The notes beneath the pieces are model-generated. The model was given only the letters and a program-made list of their open reading frames with translations, was not told where the DNA came from and ran no database searches. Below, in pieces: positions 1 to 8,522 of a stretch of DNA of 20,000 nucleotides. The DNA lies in assembly GCA_002189035.1 (NCBI GenBank), contig NEEC01000368.1, positions 1 through 20,000 on the forward strand, read 5' to 3'. The translations under genes and the position numbers were made by a program. This DNA comes from Utricularia gibba (taxonomy: Eukaryota; Streptophyta; Magnoliopsida; Lamiales; Lentibulariaceae). The number at the start of each line of letters is the position of its first letter. Position 1 is the first letter of the stretch.

Positions 1-83
1 GGGGAGTAACCCCGTGCGCGATAGGATACGCGTCTCGCCAGCTTGCGGTGTGGCGGGCGGCGACCCGACCAGACCCGTCCGTA
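1..83. other. Left edge of window, no clear repeat unit
   Basis: This stretch has no clear match to the repeat units that follow. It opens with a small inverted repeat (GGGG/CCCC around AGTAA, 1-13). The transition to the array is gradual: at about 84-105 a string resembling the end of a degenerate leader (ACACCCCCTCGG) runs into the conserved ACACCTCCCCCTCAAG. It could be the array boundary or simply a strongly decayed unit. No gene is visible. Confidence 0.5.
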
Positions 84-855
84 CACCCCCTCGGAACACC
101 TCCCCCTCAAGAAGGGAGAACATGCCAAAACCCAGGTGGCACCGGACATCAAAATGTCGAAAAAGCGTGACTTTTTCGGTGGGCCACATGGCGACCCGAG
201 GGTGGGCCCGGTGCCTCCAGAGACACCTCCCCCTCAAGAAGGGAGAACATGCCAAAACTTGGGTGACGGCAGTGGACATCGAAATGTCGAAAAAAGCGTG
301 ACTTTTGTCGCGGGCGCGCCGAGCGTCCCGTGCGCTCGGCACCGCTACGCCGTCCCGCGCGCCATGCCCGCGCGGTCCTCAGCATGCTATAATCGATTCC
401 GCGAGCACGGGCGATGAGCGTCGTGCGCACGCAGCATCGCCATCTCGTTCGTTGGCCCGCTCCGCCCGGCATTGGGGGGGGAACCCGCCCCTCCCCGGAC
501 GCCATACCGCGCGCGCGCGTCGTCCGTCGGCGGCGTCGGCAAAAAGGCTAAGGCGCGCGCGCGCGCGTGGGGGTGCTTCCGCACCCCCTCGCTCTTGCGC
601 ATCACCCGCTCCACCATGCCGCGGCGTGCCTGATTCCCACGGTTTCTCGATGCGCCACCCCGATCACCGTATCGCCGCGCCCCGCGCATGGCCATGCGCG
701 TCGCGGACACTCCCGCGCGAGTCACCGCCCGCGCATGCTCGAGCGAGCCGTTACTAGGGCGAGCGTCCCGATCGAGTGACCGTTCCGCGCATGCTCGAGC
801 GGGGCGTGCGTGCGGGCGTCCTGCGCGAGTCATTCCCCGCGCATGCTCGACCAAC
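84..855 (+). repeat. Unit U0, left-truncated A unit with B/C-like first module
   Basis: This is the most diverged A unit. Its first head module (about 105-200) carries CCCAGGTGGC and GACCCGAGGG, the variants found in the right-hand units (17633, 18466, 19391), where other A units have CCTAGGTGACGG and ACCCTGAGGG. The core is A type: TATAAT lies at 388-393. It has only one GGCTAAGG copy (two elsewhere) and a run of eight G where others read GGTGGGAGGGGG. Near 685 it has a short deletion that merges ATGGCGAGCATGGCG into ATGGCCATGCG. Confidence 0.85.
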
Positions 856-1695
856 TTGAGGGGGAACCCACCCCTCCACGTCCGCACGCCGGGGCCACAA
901 GGCCCCAGAGGGTGGGCCCGGTGCCTCCAGGACACCCTCCCCCTCAAGAAGGGAGAACATGCCAAAACCTAGGTGACGGCACTGGACATCCAAATGTCGA
1001 AAAAAGCGTGACTTTTTTCGGTGGGCCACATGGCACCCGGTGGGGGCCCGTGCCTCCAGAGACACCTCCCCCTCAAGAAGGGAGAACATGCCAAAACTGG
1101 GTGACGGCAGTGGACATCGAAATGTCGAAAAAAGCGTGACTTTTGTCGCGGGCGCGCCGAGCGTCCCGTGCGCTCGGCACCGCTACGCCGTCCCGCGCGC
1201 CATGCCCGCGCGGTCCTCAGCATGCTATAATCGATTCCGCGAGCACGGGCGATGAGCGTCGTGCGCACGCAGCATCGCCATCTCGTTCGTTGGCCCGCTC
1301 CGCCCGGGCATTGGTGGGAGGGGGAACCCGCCCCTCCCCGGACGCCATACCGCGCGCGCGCGTCGTCCGTCGGCCGTCGGCAAAGGCTAAGGCTAAGGCG
1401 CGCGCGCGCGCGTGGGGGTGCTTCCGCACCCCCTCGCTCTTGCGCATCCCCGCTCCACATGCCGCGGCGTGCCTGATTCCCACGGTTTCTCATCACCCGA
1501 TCACCGTATCGCCGCGCCCCCGCGCATGGCGAGCATGGCGCGTCGCGACACTCCCGCGCGAGTCACCGCCCGCGCATGCTCGAGCGAGCCGTTACTAGGG
1601 CGAGCGTCCCGATCGAGTGACCGTTCCGCGCATGCTCGAGCGGGGCGTGCGTGCGGGCGTCCTGCGCGAGTCATTCCCGCGCATGCTCGACCAAC
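856..1695 (+). repeat. Unit U1, A type, 840 bp
   Basis: Complete A unit, shorter than its neighbours. The CACCCTGAGGGTG inner hairpin of the head module is destroyed near 1036 (CACCCGGTGGGGG). There are small losses near 1446 and a ~7-bp loss near 1490, where TCGATGCGCCACC is reduced. TATAAT is at 1226-1231. Confidence 0.9.
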
Positions 1696-2548
1696 TTGAG
1701 GGGGAACCCACCCCTCCACGTCCGCACGCCGGGGCCACAAGGGCCCCAGAGGGTGGGCCCGGTGCCTCCAGGACACCTCCCCCTCAAGAAGGGAGAACAT
1801 GCCAAAACCTAGGTGACGGCACTGGACATCCAAATGTCGAAAAAAGCGTGACTTTTTTCGGTGGGCCACATGGCACCCGAGGGTGGGCCCAGTGCCTCCA
1901 GAGACACCTCCCCCCTCAAGAAGGGAGAACATGCCAAAACTTGGGTGACGGCAGTGGACATCGAAATGTCGAAAAAAGCGTGACTTTTGTCGCGGGCGCG
2001 CCGAGCGTCCCGTGCGCTCGGCACCGCTACGCCGTCCCGCGCGCCATGCCCGCGCGGTCCTCAGCATGCTATAATCGATTCCGCGAGCACGGGCGATGAG
2101 CGTCGTGCGCACGCAGCATCGCCATCTCGTTCGTTGGCCCGCTCCGCCCGGGCATTGGTGGGAGGGGGAACCCGCCCCTCCCCGGACGCCATACCGCGCG
2201 CGCGTCGTCCGTCGGCCGTCGGCAAAGGCTAAGGCTAAGGCGCGCGCGCGCGCGTGGGGGTGCTTCCGCACCCCCTCGCTCTTGCGCATCACCCGCTCCA
2301 CCATGCCGCGGCGTGCCTGATTCCCACGGTTTCTCGATGCGCCACCCCCGATCACCGTATCGCCGCGCCCCGCGCATGGCGAGCATGGCGCGTCGCGGAC
2401 ACTCCCGCGCGAGTCACCGCCCCGCGCATGCTCGAGCGAGCCGTTACTAGGGCGAGCGTCCCGATCGAGTGACCGTTCCGCGCATGCTCGAGCGGGGCGT
2501 GCGTGCGGGCGTCCTGCGCGAGTCATTCCCCGCGCATGCTCGACCAAC
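1696..2548 (+). repeat. Unit U2, A type, 853 bp
   Basis: Full-length A unit. It still has CACCCGAGGG near 1875 rather than the CACCCTGAGGG of all later A units, a transitional state towards the left-edge type. The first CG tract is short (ten bases). TATAAT is at 2070-2075. Confidence 0.92.
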
Positions 2549-3403
2549 TTGAGGGGGAACCCACCCCTCCACGTCCGCACGCCGGGGCCACAAGGGCCCC
2601 AGAGGGTGGGCCCGGTGCCTCCAGGACACCTCCCCCTCAAGAAGGGAGAACATGCCAAAACCTAGGTGACGGCACTGGACATCCAAATGTCGAAAAAAGC
2701 GTGACTTTTTTCGGTGGGCCACATGGCACCCTGAGGGTGGGCCCAGTGCCTCCAGAGACACCTCCCCCTCAAGAAGGGAGAACATGCCAAAACTTGGGTG
2801 ACGGCAGTGGACATCGAAATGTCGAAAAAAGCGTGACTTTTGTCGCGGGCGCGCCGAGCGTCCCGTGCGCTCGGCACCGCTACGCCGTCCCGCGCGCCAT
2901 GCCCGCGCGGTCCTCAGCATGCTATAATCGATTCCGCGAGCACGGGCGATGAGCGTCGTGCGCACGCAGCATCGCCATCTCGTTCGTTGGCCCGCTCCGC
3001 CCGGGCATTGGTGGGAGGGGGAACCCGCCCCTCCCCGGACGCCATACCGCGCGCGCGCGTCGTCCGTCGGCCGTCGGCAAAGGCTAAGGCTAAGGCGCGC
3101 GCGCGCGCGTGGGGGTGCTTCCGCACCCCCTCGCTCTTGCGCATCACCCGCTCCACCATGCCGCGGCGTGCCTGATTCCCACGGTTTCTCGATGCGCCAC
3201 CCCCGATCACCGTATCGCCGCGCCCCGCGCATGGCGAGCATGGCGCGTCGCGGACACTCCCGCGCGAGTCACCGCCCCGCGCATGCTCGAGCGAGCCGTT
3301 ACTAGGGCGAGCGTCCCGATCGAGTGACCGTTCCGCGCATGCTCGAGCGGGGCGTGCGTGCGGGCGTCCTGCGCGAGTCATTCCCCGCGCATGCTCGACC
3401 AAC
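2549..3403 (+). repeat. Unit U3, A type, 855 bp
   Basis: First unit from the left with the standard A sequence throughout, including CACCCTGAGGGTG. TATAAT is at 2923-2928. Confidence 0.93.
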
Positions 3404-4259
3404 TTGAGGGGGAACCCACCCCTCCACGTCCGCACGCCGGGGCCACAAGGGCCCCAGAGGGTGGGCCCGGTGCCTCCAGGACACCTCCCCCCTCAAGAAG
3501 GGAGAACATGCCAAAACCTAGGTGACGGCACTGGACATCCAAATGTCGAAAAAAGCGTGACTTTTTTCGGTGGGCCACATGGCACCCTGAGGGTGGGCCC
3601 AGTGCCTCCAGAGACACCTCCCCCCTCAAGAAGGGAGAACATGCCAAAACTTGGGTGACGCAGTGGACATCGAAATGTCGAAAAAAAGCGTGACTTTTGT
3701 CGCGGGCGCGCCGAGCGTCCCGTGCGCTCGGCACCGCTACGCCGTCCCGCGCGCCATGCCCGCGCGGTCCTCAGCATGCTATAATCGATTCCGCGAGCAC
3801 GGGCGATGAGCGTCGTGCGCACGCAGCATCGCCATCTCGTTCGTTGGCCCGCTCCGCCCGGGCATTGGTGGGAGGGGAACCCGCCCCTCCCCGGACGCCA
3901 TACCGCGCGCGCGCGTCGTCCGTCGGCCGTCGGCAAAGGCTAAGGCTAAGGGCGCGCGCGCGCGCGTGGGGGTGCTTCCGCACCCCCTCGCTCTTGCGCA
4001 TCACCCGCTCCACCATGCCGCGGCGTGCCTGATTCCCACGGTTTCTCGATGCGCCACCCCGATCACCGTATCGCCGCGCCCCGCGCATGGCGAGCATGGC
4101 GCGTCGCGGACACTCCCGCGCGAGTCACCGCCCCGCGCATGCTCGAGCGAGCCGTTACTAGGGCGAGCGTCCCGATCGAGTGACCGTTCCGCGCATGCTC
4201 GAGCGGGGCGTGCGTGCGGGCGTCCTGCGCGAGTCATTCCCCGCGCATGCTCGACCAAC
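3404..4259 (+). repeat. Unit U4, A type, 856 bp
   Basis: Standard A unit with single-base differences only: a lost G in GGTGACGGCAG (near 3660), seven instead of six A in the second head module, an extra G before the second CG tract (near 3949), and one C fewer in GCCACCCC near 4055. TATAAT is at 3780-3785. Confidence 0.93.
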
Positions 4260-4261
4260 TT

Positions 4262-4280
4262 GAGGGGGAACCCACCCCTC
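4262..4280 (+). other. Leader hairpin GAGGGG/CCCCTC
   Basis: Perfect 6-bp inverted repeat with loop GAACCCA. It opens almost every unit of all families. In the terminal unit and in the A core (4724-4745) the related form with ACCCG in the loop occurs. Confidence 0.75.
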
Positions 4281-4294
4281 CACGTCCGCACGCC

Positions 4295-4311
4295 GGGGCC
4301 ACAAGGGCCCC
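4295..4311 (+). other. Inverted repeat GGGGCC/GGCCCC
   Basis: Perfect 6-bp arms around ACAAG in the A leader. Units U1 and U15 lose one loop G but keep both arms; U8 loses one arm base. Confidence 0.65.
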
Positions 4312-4388
4312 AGAGGGTGGGCCCGGTGCCTCCAGGACACCTCCCCCTCAAGAAGGGAGAACATGCCAAAACCTAGGTGACGGCACTG

Positions 4389-4402
4389 GACATCCAAATG
4401 TC
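4389..4402 (+). other. Small inverted repeat GACAT/ATGTC
   Basis: 5-bp arms around CCAA in head module 1. In module 2 the loop is CGAA and in the left-edge module (about 147-160) it is CAAA, with the arms intact in all three. B units weaken it (CACAT), and C units alter the right arm. Confidence 0.55.
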
Positions 4403-4424
4403 GAAAAAAGCGTGACTTTTTTCG
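4402..4424 (+). other. Inverted repeat CGAAAAAA/TTTTTTCG
   Basis: Perfect 8-bp arms around GCGTGAC in head module 1 of the A units. In module 2 the right arm is truncated to TTTT then GTCG. It supplies most of the A/T in each unit outside the TATAAT island. The T-run could also act as a Pol III stop if the region were transcribed by that enzyme, for which there is no evidence. Confidence 0.7.
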
Positions 4425-4425
4425 G

Positions 4426-4456
4426 TGGGCCACATGGCACCCTGAGGGTGGGCCCA
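4426..4456 (+). other. Bulged hairpin TGGGCC..CACCC/GGGTGGGCCCA
   Basis: TGGGCC (4426-4431) and CACCC (4438-4442) can pair with GGGTG (4446-4450) and GGCCCA (4451-4456), leaving a TGA loop and an ACATGG bulge. The 11 potential base pairs span the junction between head modules 1 and 2. Confidence 0.6.
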
Positions 4457-4563
4457 GTGCCTCCAGAGACACCTCCCCCTCAAGAAGGGAGAACATGCCA
4501 AAACTTGGGTGACGGCAGTGGACATCGAAATGTCGAAAAAAGCGTGACTTTTGTCGCGGGCGC

Positions 4564-4586
4564 GCCGAGCGTCCCGTGCGCTCGGC
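4564..4586 (+). other. Inverted repeat GCCGAGCG/CGCTCGGC
   Basis: Perfect 8-bp arms around TCCCGTG at the start of the A core; the upstream bases complete an AscI site (GGCGCGCC). It is degenerate in B units (CGAGCGTCCCTTGCGCGCGG) and absent in C units. U11 loses one arm base. Confidence 0.7.
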
Positions 4587-4633
4587 ACCGCTACGCCGTC
4601 CCGCGCGCCATGCCCGCGCGGTCCTCAGCATGC

Positions 4634-4644
4634 TATAATCGATT
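4634..4644 (+). promoter_or_regulatory. AT-rich island TATAATCGATT, possible promoter element
   Basis: This is the only TATA-like string in each A unit. It is unchanged in all 18 A-type copies and overlaps the palindrome AATCGATT (4637-4644). It could be a spacer-promoter TATA element. The surrounding bases do not match the plant Pol I core promoter form, and no TTGACA-like box lies 17 bases upstream, so a bacterial promoter is unlikely. Identity across copies is expected from array homogenisation and is not by itself evidence of function. Confidence 0.2.
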
Positions 4645-4723
4645 CCGCGAGCACGGGCGATGAGCGTCGTGCGCACGCAGCATCGCCATCTCGTTCGTTG
4701 GCCCGCTCCGCCCGGGCATTGGT

Positions 4724-4745
4724 GGGAGGGGAACCCGCCCCTCCC
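4724..4745 (+). other. Inverted repeat GGGAGGGG/CCCCTCCC
   Basis: 8-bp perfect arms with loop AACCCG in this unit (five G and a 7-base loop in several others). It resembles the leader hairpin and may be a duplicate of it placed in the A core. Confidence 0.7.
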
Positions 4746-4757
4746 CGGACGCCATAC

Positions 4758-4769
4758 CGCGCGCGCGCG
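4758..4769. repeat. CG dinucleotide tract 1 of the A core
   Basis: Twelve-base alternating CG run. Length varies between units: ten in U2 and U12, twelve in most, fourteen in U10. The variation fits replication slippage or sequencing error in a hard region. Such tracts can adopt Z-DNA under supercoiling. Confidence 0.8.
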
Positions 4770-4804
4770 TCGTCCGTCGGCCGTCGGCAAAGGCTAAGGC
4801 TAAG

Positions 4805-4819
4805 GCGCGCGCGCGCGTG
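4805..4819. repeat. CG dinucleotide tract 2 of the A core
   Basis: Alternating GC run ending in TG, immediately after the doubled GGCTAA and immediately before the GGGGGTGC hairpin. Most units have a few more bases of the tract than this one. Confidence 0.8.
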
Positions 4820-4838
4820 GGGGTGCTTCCGCACCCCC
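4819..4838 (+). other. Hairpin GGGGGTGC/GCACCCCC with TTCC loop
   Basis: Perfect 8-bp arms and a four-base loop, the strongest hairpin in the unit. Units U9, U11, U14 and U15 have a four-G left arm, U10 has one C fewer on the right arm. A 7-bp stem survives in all of them. It resembles an intrinsic-terminator stem but has no T-run after it. Confidence 0.75.
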
Positions 4839-4937
4839 TCGCTCTTGCGCATCACCCGCTCCACCATGCCGCGGCGTGCCTGATTCCCACGGTTTCTCGA
4901 TGCGCCACCCCCGATCACCGTATCGCCGCGCCCCGCG

Positions 4938-5109
4938 CATGGCGAGCATGGCGCGTCGCGGACACTCCCGCGCGAGTCACCGCCCCGCGCATGCTCGAGC
5001 GAGCCGTTACTAGGGCGAGCGTCCCGATCGAGTGACCGTTCCGCGCATGCTCGAGCGGGGCGTGCGTGCGGGTCCTGCGCGAGTCATTCCCCGCGCATGC
5101 TCGACCAAC
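4938..5109 (+). repeat. 52-bp modules of the A tail (reference copy)
   Basis: Modules start at CATG 4938, 4990, 5046 and 5096, with spacings 52, 56 and 50 (the last shortened by a 2-base loss). Common skeleton: CATGCTCGAGC, then GGCGTGCG-type G-rich sequence, GGCGTCC, GCGCGAGTCA, TTCCCCGCG. The second module carries the unusual GTTACTAGGG insertion, which is constant in all A units. Confidence 0.88.
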
Positions 5110-5963
5110 TTGAGGGGAACCCACCCCTCCACGTCCGCACGCCGGGGCCACAAGGGCCCCAGAGGGTGGGCCCGGTGCCTCCAGGACACCTCCCCCCTCA
5201 AGAAGGGAGAACATGCCAAAACCTAGGTGACGGCACTGGACATCCAAATGTCGAAAAAAGCGTGACTTTTTTCGGTGGGCCACATGGCACCCTGAGGGTG
5301 GGCCCAGTGCCTCCAGAGACACCTCCCCCCTCAAGAAGGGAGAACATGCCAAAACTTGGGTGACGGCAGTGGACATCGAAATGTCGAAAAAAGCGTGACT
5401 TTTGTCGCGGGCGCGCCGAGCGTCCCGTGCGCTCGGCACCGCTACGCCGTCCCGCGCGCCATGCCCGCGCGGTCCTCAGCATGCTATAATCGATTCCGCG
5501 AGCACGGGCGATGAGCGTCGTGCGCACGCAGCATCGCCATCTCGTTCGTTGGCCCGCTCCGCCCGGGCATTGGTGGGAGGGGAACCCGCCCCTCCCCGGA
5601 CGCCATACCGCGCGCGCGCGTCGTCCGTCGGCCGTCGGCAAAGGCTAAGGCTAAGGCGCGCGCGCGCGCGTGGGGGTGCTTCCGCACCCCCTCGCTCTTG
5701 CGCATCACCCGCTCCACCATGCCGCGGCGTGCCTGATTCCCACGGTTTCTCGATGCGCCACCCCCGATCACCGTATCGCCGCGCCCCGCGCATGGCGAGC
5801 ATGGCGCGTCGCGGACACTCCCGCGCGAGTCACCGCCCCGCGCATGCTCGAGCGAGCCGTTACTAGGGCGAGCGTCCCGATCGAGTGACCGTTCCGCGCA
5901 TGCTCGAGCGGGGCGTGCGTGCGGGCGTCCTGCGCGAGTCATCCCCGCGCATGCTCGACCAAC
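5110..5963 (+). repeat. Unit U6, A type, 854 bp
   Basis: Standard A unit. The leader has four instead of five G (5112-5117 region), and two bases are missing in AGTCATTCCCC near 5940. TATAAT is at 5485-5490. Confidence 0.93.
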
Positions 5964-6818
5964 TTGAGGGGGAACCCACCCCTCCACGTCCGCACGCCGG
6001 GGCCACAAGGGCCCCAGAGGTGGGCCCGGTGCCTCCAGGACACCTCCCCCCTCAAGAAGGGAGAACATGCCAAAACCTAGGTGACGGCACTGGACATCCA
6101 AATGTCGAAAAAAGCGTGACTTTTTTCGGTGGGCCACATGGCACCCTGAGGGTGGGCCCAGTGCCTCCAGAGACACCTCCCCCCTCAAGAAGGGAGAACA
6201 TGCCAAAACTTGGGTGACGGCAGTGGACATCGAAATGTCGAAAAAAGCGTGACTTTTGTCGCGGGCGCGCCGAGCGTCCCGTGCGCTCGGCACCGCTACG
6301 CCGTCCCGCGCGCCATGCCCGCGCGGTCCTCAGCATGCTATAATCGATTCCGCGAGCACGGGCGATGAGCGTCGTGCGCACGCAGCATCGCCATCTCGTT
6401 CGTTGGCCCGCTCCGCCCGGGCATTGGTGGGAGGGGAACCCGCCCCTCCCCGGACGCCATACCGCGCGCGCGCGTCGTCCGTCGGCCGTCGGCAAAGGCT
6501 AAGGCTAAGGCGCGCGCGCGCGCGTGGGGGTGCTTCCGCACCCCCTCGCTCTTGCGCATCACCCGCTCCACCATGCCGCGGCGTGCCTGATTCCCACGGT
6601 TTCTCGATGCGCCACCCCCGATCACCGTATCGCCGCGCCCCGCGCATGGCGAGCATGGCGCGTCGCGGACACTCCCGCGCGAGTCACCGCCCCGCGCATG
6701 CTCGAGCGAGCCGTTACTAGGGCGAGCGTCCCGATCGAGTGACCGTTCCGCGCATGCTCGAGCGGGGCGTGCGTGCGGGCGTCCTGCGCGAGTCATTCCC
6801 CGCGCATGCTCGACCAAC
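5964..6818 (+). repeat. Unit U7, A type, 855 bp
   Basis: Standard A unit; one G is missing in AGAGGGTGGG near 6018. TATAAT is at 6339-6344. Confidence 0.93.
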
Positions 6819-7668
6819 TTGAGGGGGAACCCACCCCTCCACGTCCGCACGCCGGGGCACAAGGGCCCCAGAGGTGGGCCCGGTGCCTCCAGGACACCTC
6901 CCCCCTCAAGAAGAGAGAACATGCCAAAACCTAGGTGACGGCACTGGACATCCAAATGTCGAAAAAAGCGTGACTTTTTTCGGTGGGCCACATGGCACCC
7001 TGAGGGTGGGCCCAGTGCCTCCAGAGACACCTCCCCCCTCAAGAAGGGAGAACATGCCAAAACTTGGGTGACGGCAGTGGACATCGAAATGTCGAAAAAA
7101 GCGTGACTTTTGTCGCGGGCGCGCCGAGCGTCCCGTGCGCTCGGCACCGCTACGCCGTCCCGCGCGCCATGCCCGCGCGGTCCTCAGCATGCTATAATCG
7201 ATTCCGCGAGCACGGGCGATGAGCGTCGTGCGCACGCAGCATCGCCATCTCGTTCGTTGGCCCGCTCCGCCCGGGCATGGGAGGGGAACCCGCCCCTCCC
7301 CGGACGCCATACCGCGCGCGCGCGTCGTCCGTCGGCCGTCGGCAAAGGCTAAGGCTAAGGCGCGCGCGCGCGCGTGGGGGTGCTTCCGCACCCCCTCGCT
7401 CTTGCGCATCACCCGCTCCACCATGCCGCGGCGTGCCTGATTCCCACGGTTTCTCGATGCGCCACCCCCGATCACCGTATCGCCGCGCCCCGCGCATGGC
7501 GAGCATGGCGCGTCGCGGACACTCCCGCGCGAGTCACCGCCCCGCGCATGCTCGAGCGAGCCGTTACTAGGGCGAGCGTCCCGATCGAGTGACCGTTCCG
7601 CGCATGCTCGAGCGGGGCGTGCGTGCGGGCGTCCTGCGCGAGTCATTCCCCGCGCATGCTCGACCAAC
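6819..7668 (+). repeat. Unit U8, A type, 850 bp
   Basis: A unit with one C lost in GGGGCCACAAG near 6858, AAGAAGAGAG instead of AAGAAGGGAG near 6910, and a 5-bp loss in GGCATTGGTGGGAGG near 7278. TATAAT is at 7193-7198. Confidence 0.93.
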
Positions 7669-8522
7669 TTGAGGGGGAACCCACCCCTCCACGTCCGCAC
7701 GCCGGGGCCACAAGGGCCCCAGAGGGTGGGCCCGGTGCCTCCAGGACACCTCCCCCCTCAAGAAGGGAGAACATGCCAAAACCTAGGTGACGGCACTGGA
7801 CATCCAAATGTCGAAAAAAGCGTGACTTTTTTCGGTGGGCCACATGGCACCCTGAGGGTGGGCCCAGTGCCTCCAGAGACACCTCCCCCTCAAGAAGGGA
7901 GAACATGCCAAAACTTGGGTGACGGCAGTGGACATCGAAATGTCGAAAAAAGCGTGACTTTTGTCGCGGGCGCGCCGAGCGTCCCGTGCGCTCGGCACCG
8001 CTACGCCGTCCCGCGCGCCATGCCCGCGCGGTCCTCAGCATGCTATAATCGATTCCGCGAGCACGGGCGATGAGCGTCGTGCGCACGCAGCATCGCCATC
8101 TCGTTCGTTGGCCCGCTCCGCCCGGGCATTGGTGGGAGGGGAACCCGCCCCTCCCCGGACGCCATACCGCGCGCGCGCGTCGTCCGTCGGCCGTCGGCAA
8201 AGGCTAAGGCTAAGGCGCGCGCGCGCGCGTGGGGTGCTTCCGCACCCCCTCGCTCTTGCGCATCACCCGCTCCACCATGCCGCGGCGTGCCTGATTCCCA
8301 CGGTTTCTCGATGCGCCACCCCCGATCACCGTATCGCCGCGCCCCGCGCATGGCGAGCATGGCGCGTCGCGGACACTCCCGCGCGAGTCACCGCCCCGCG
8401 CATGCTCGAGCGAGCCGTTACTAGGGCGAGCGTCCCGATCGAGTGACCGTTCCGCGCATGCTCGAGCGGGGCGTGCGTGCGGGCGTCCTGCGCGAGTCAT
8501 TCCCCGCGCATGCTCGACCAAC
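7669..8522 (+). repeat. Unit U9, A type, 854 bp
   Basis: Standard A unit; the GGGGGTGC arm of the core hairpin has four G (near 8231). TATAAT is at 8044-8049. Confidence 0.93.

Larger units (their letters stand above)
4313..4552 (+). repeat. Doubled ~131-bp head module (reference copy)
   Basis: Copy 1 (4313-4443) and copy 2 (4444-4552, cut short) both run GAGGGTGGGCCC, TGCCTCCAG, ACACCTCCCCCTCAAGAAGG, GAACATGCCAAAAC, GGTGACGGCA, GGACATC, AAATGTCGAAAAAAGCGTGA, CTTTT. They differ in CCTAGG versus CTTGGG, GGCACTGG versus GGCAGTGG, and CATCC versus CATCG. CAAGAAGGG recurs at 4349 and 4481, 132 bp apart; the same 132-bp spacing holds in the C units. Confidence 0.92.
4553..4937 (+). repeat. A-specific core (reference copy)
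   Basis: About 385 bp present in all 18 A-type units and the chimeric unit but absent from B and C units. The first ~50 bp still align loosely with the B units (GCGCGCCGAGCGTCCC and ACCGC.GCGCC). From about 4620 the sequence is A-only: GGTCCTCAGC, TATAATCGATTCC, GTCGTGCGCACGCAGC, two CG tracts, the doubled GGCTAA and three strong inverted repeats. It has no open frame that persists across copies. Its function is unknown. Confidence 0.85.
4260..5109 (+). repeat. Unit U5, A type, 850 bp (reference unit)
   Basis: Used here as reference for sub-features. Leader 4260-4312, head modules 4313-4443 and 4444-4552, A core 4553-4937, 52-bp modules starting at 4938, 4990, 5046 and 5096. It differs from neighbours by a shorter second CG tract and by loss of CG in GGGCGTCC near 5072. 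Confidence 0.93.

Noticed and set aside
1501-2658. 385-codon open frame on the - strand
   Set aside because: It spans more than one repeat unit, and its frame depends on indels private to U1 and U2. Long frames appear on both strands throughout because GC-rich sequence has few stops.
2503-2952. 149-codon frame recurring in several A units (also 4214-4663)
   Set aside because: It recurs only because the DNA repeats. In other units the same stretch is broken by the C5/C6 run length before TCAAGAAGGG, which no coding constraint would allow.
4375-4424. Pol III-type element (box A-like GGTGACGGCACTGG, T-run stop)
   Set aside because: Box A match is imperfect, a box B (GGTTCGANTCC) is missing at a workable distance, and the T-run is explained by the inverted repeat. 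No tRNA, 5S or SINE fold is visible.
4620-4655. tRNA T-arm or bacterial -10 promoter at GCTATAATCGATTCCGCG
   Set aside because: The flanks do not form a T-stem, no acceptor or anticodon arm is present, and no -35-like box lies upstream.
4792-4805. Telomere-like GGCTAAGGCTAAGG
   Set aside because: Only two copies per unit, and the motif is not a known telomere repeat (TTAGGG or TTTAGGG types). It is better read as a short local duplication, single in U0.
4819-4838. Rho-independent terminator
   Set aside because: The stem is strong but is followed by TCGCTCTTG with no T-run, and no gene ends upstream.
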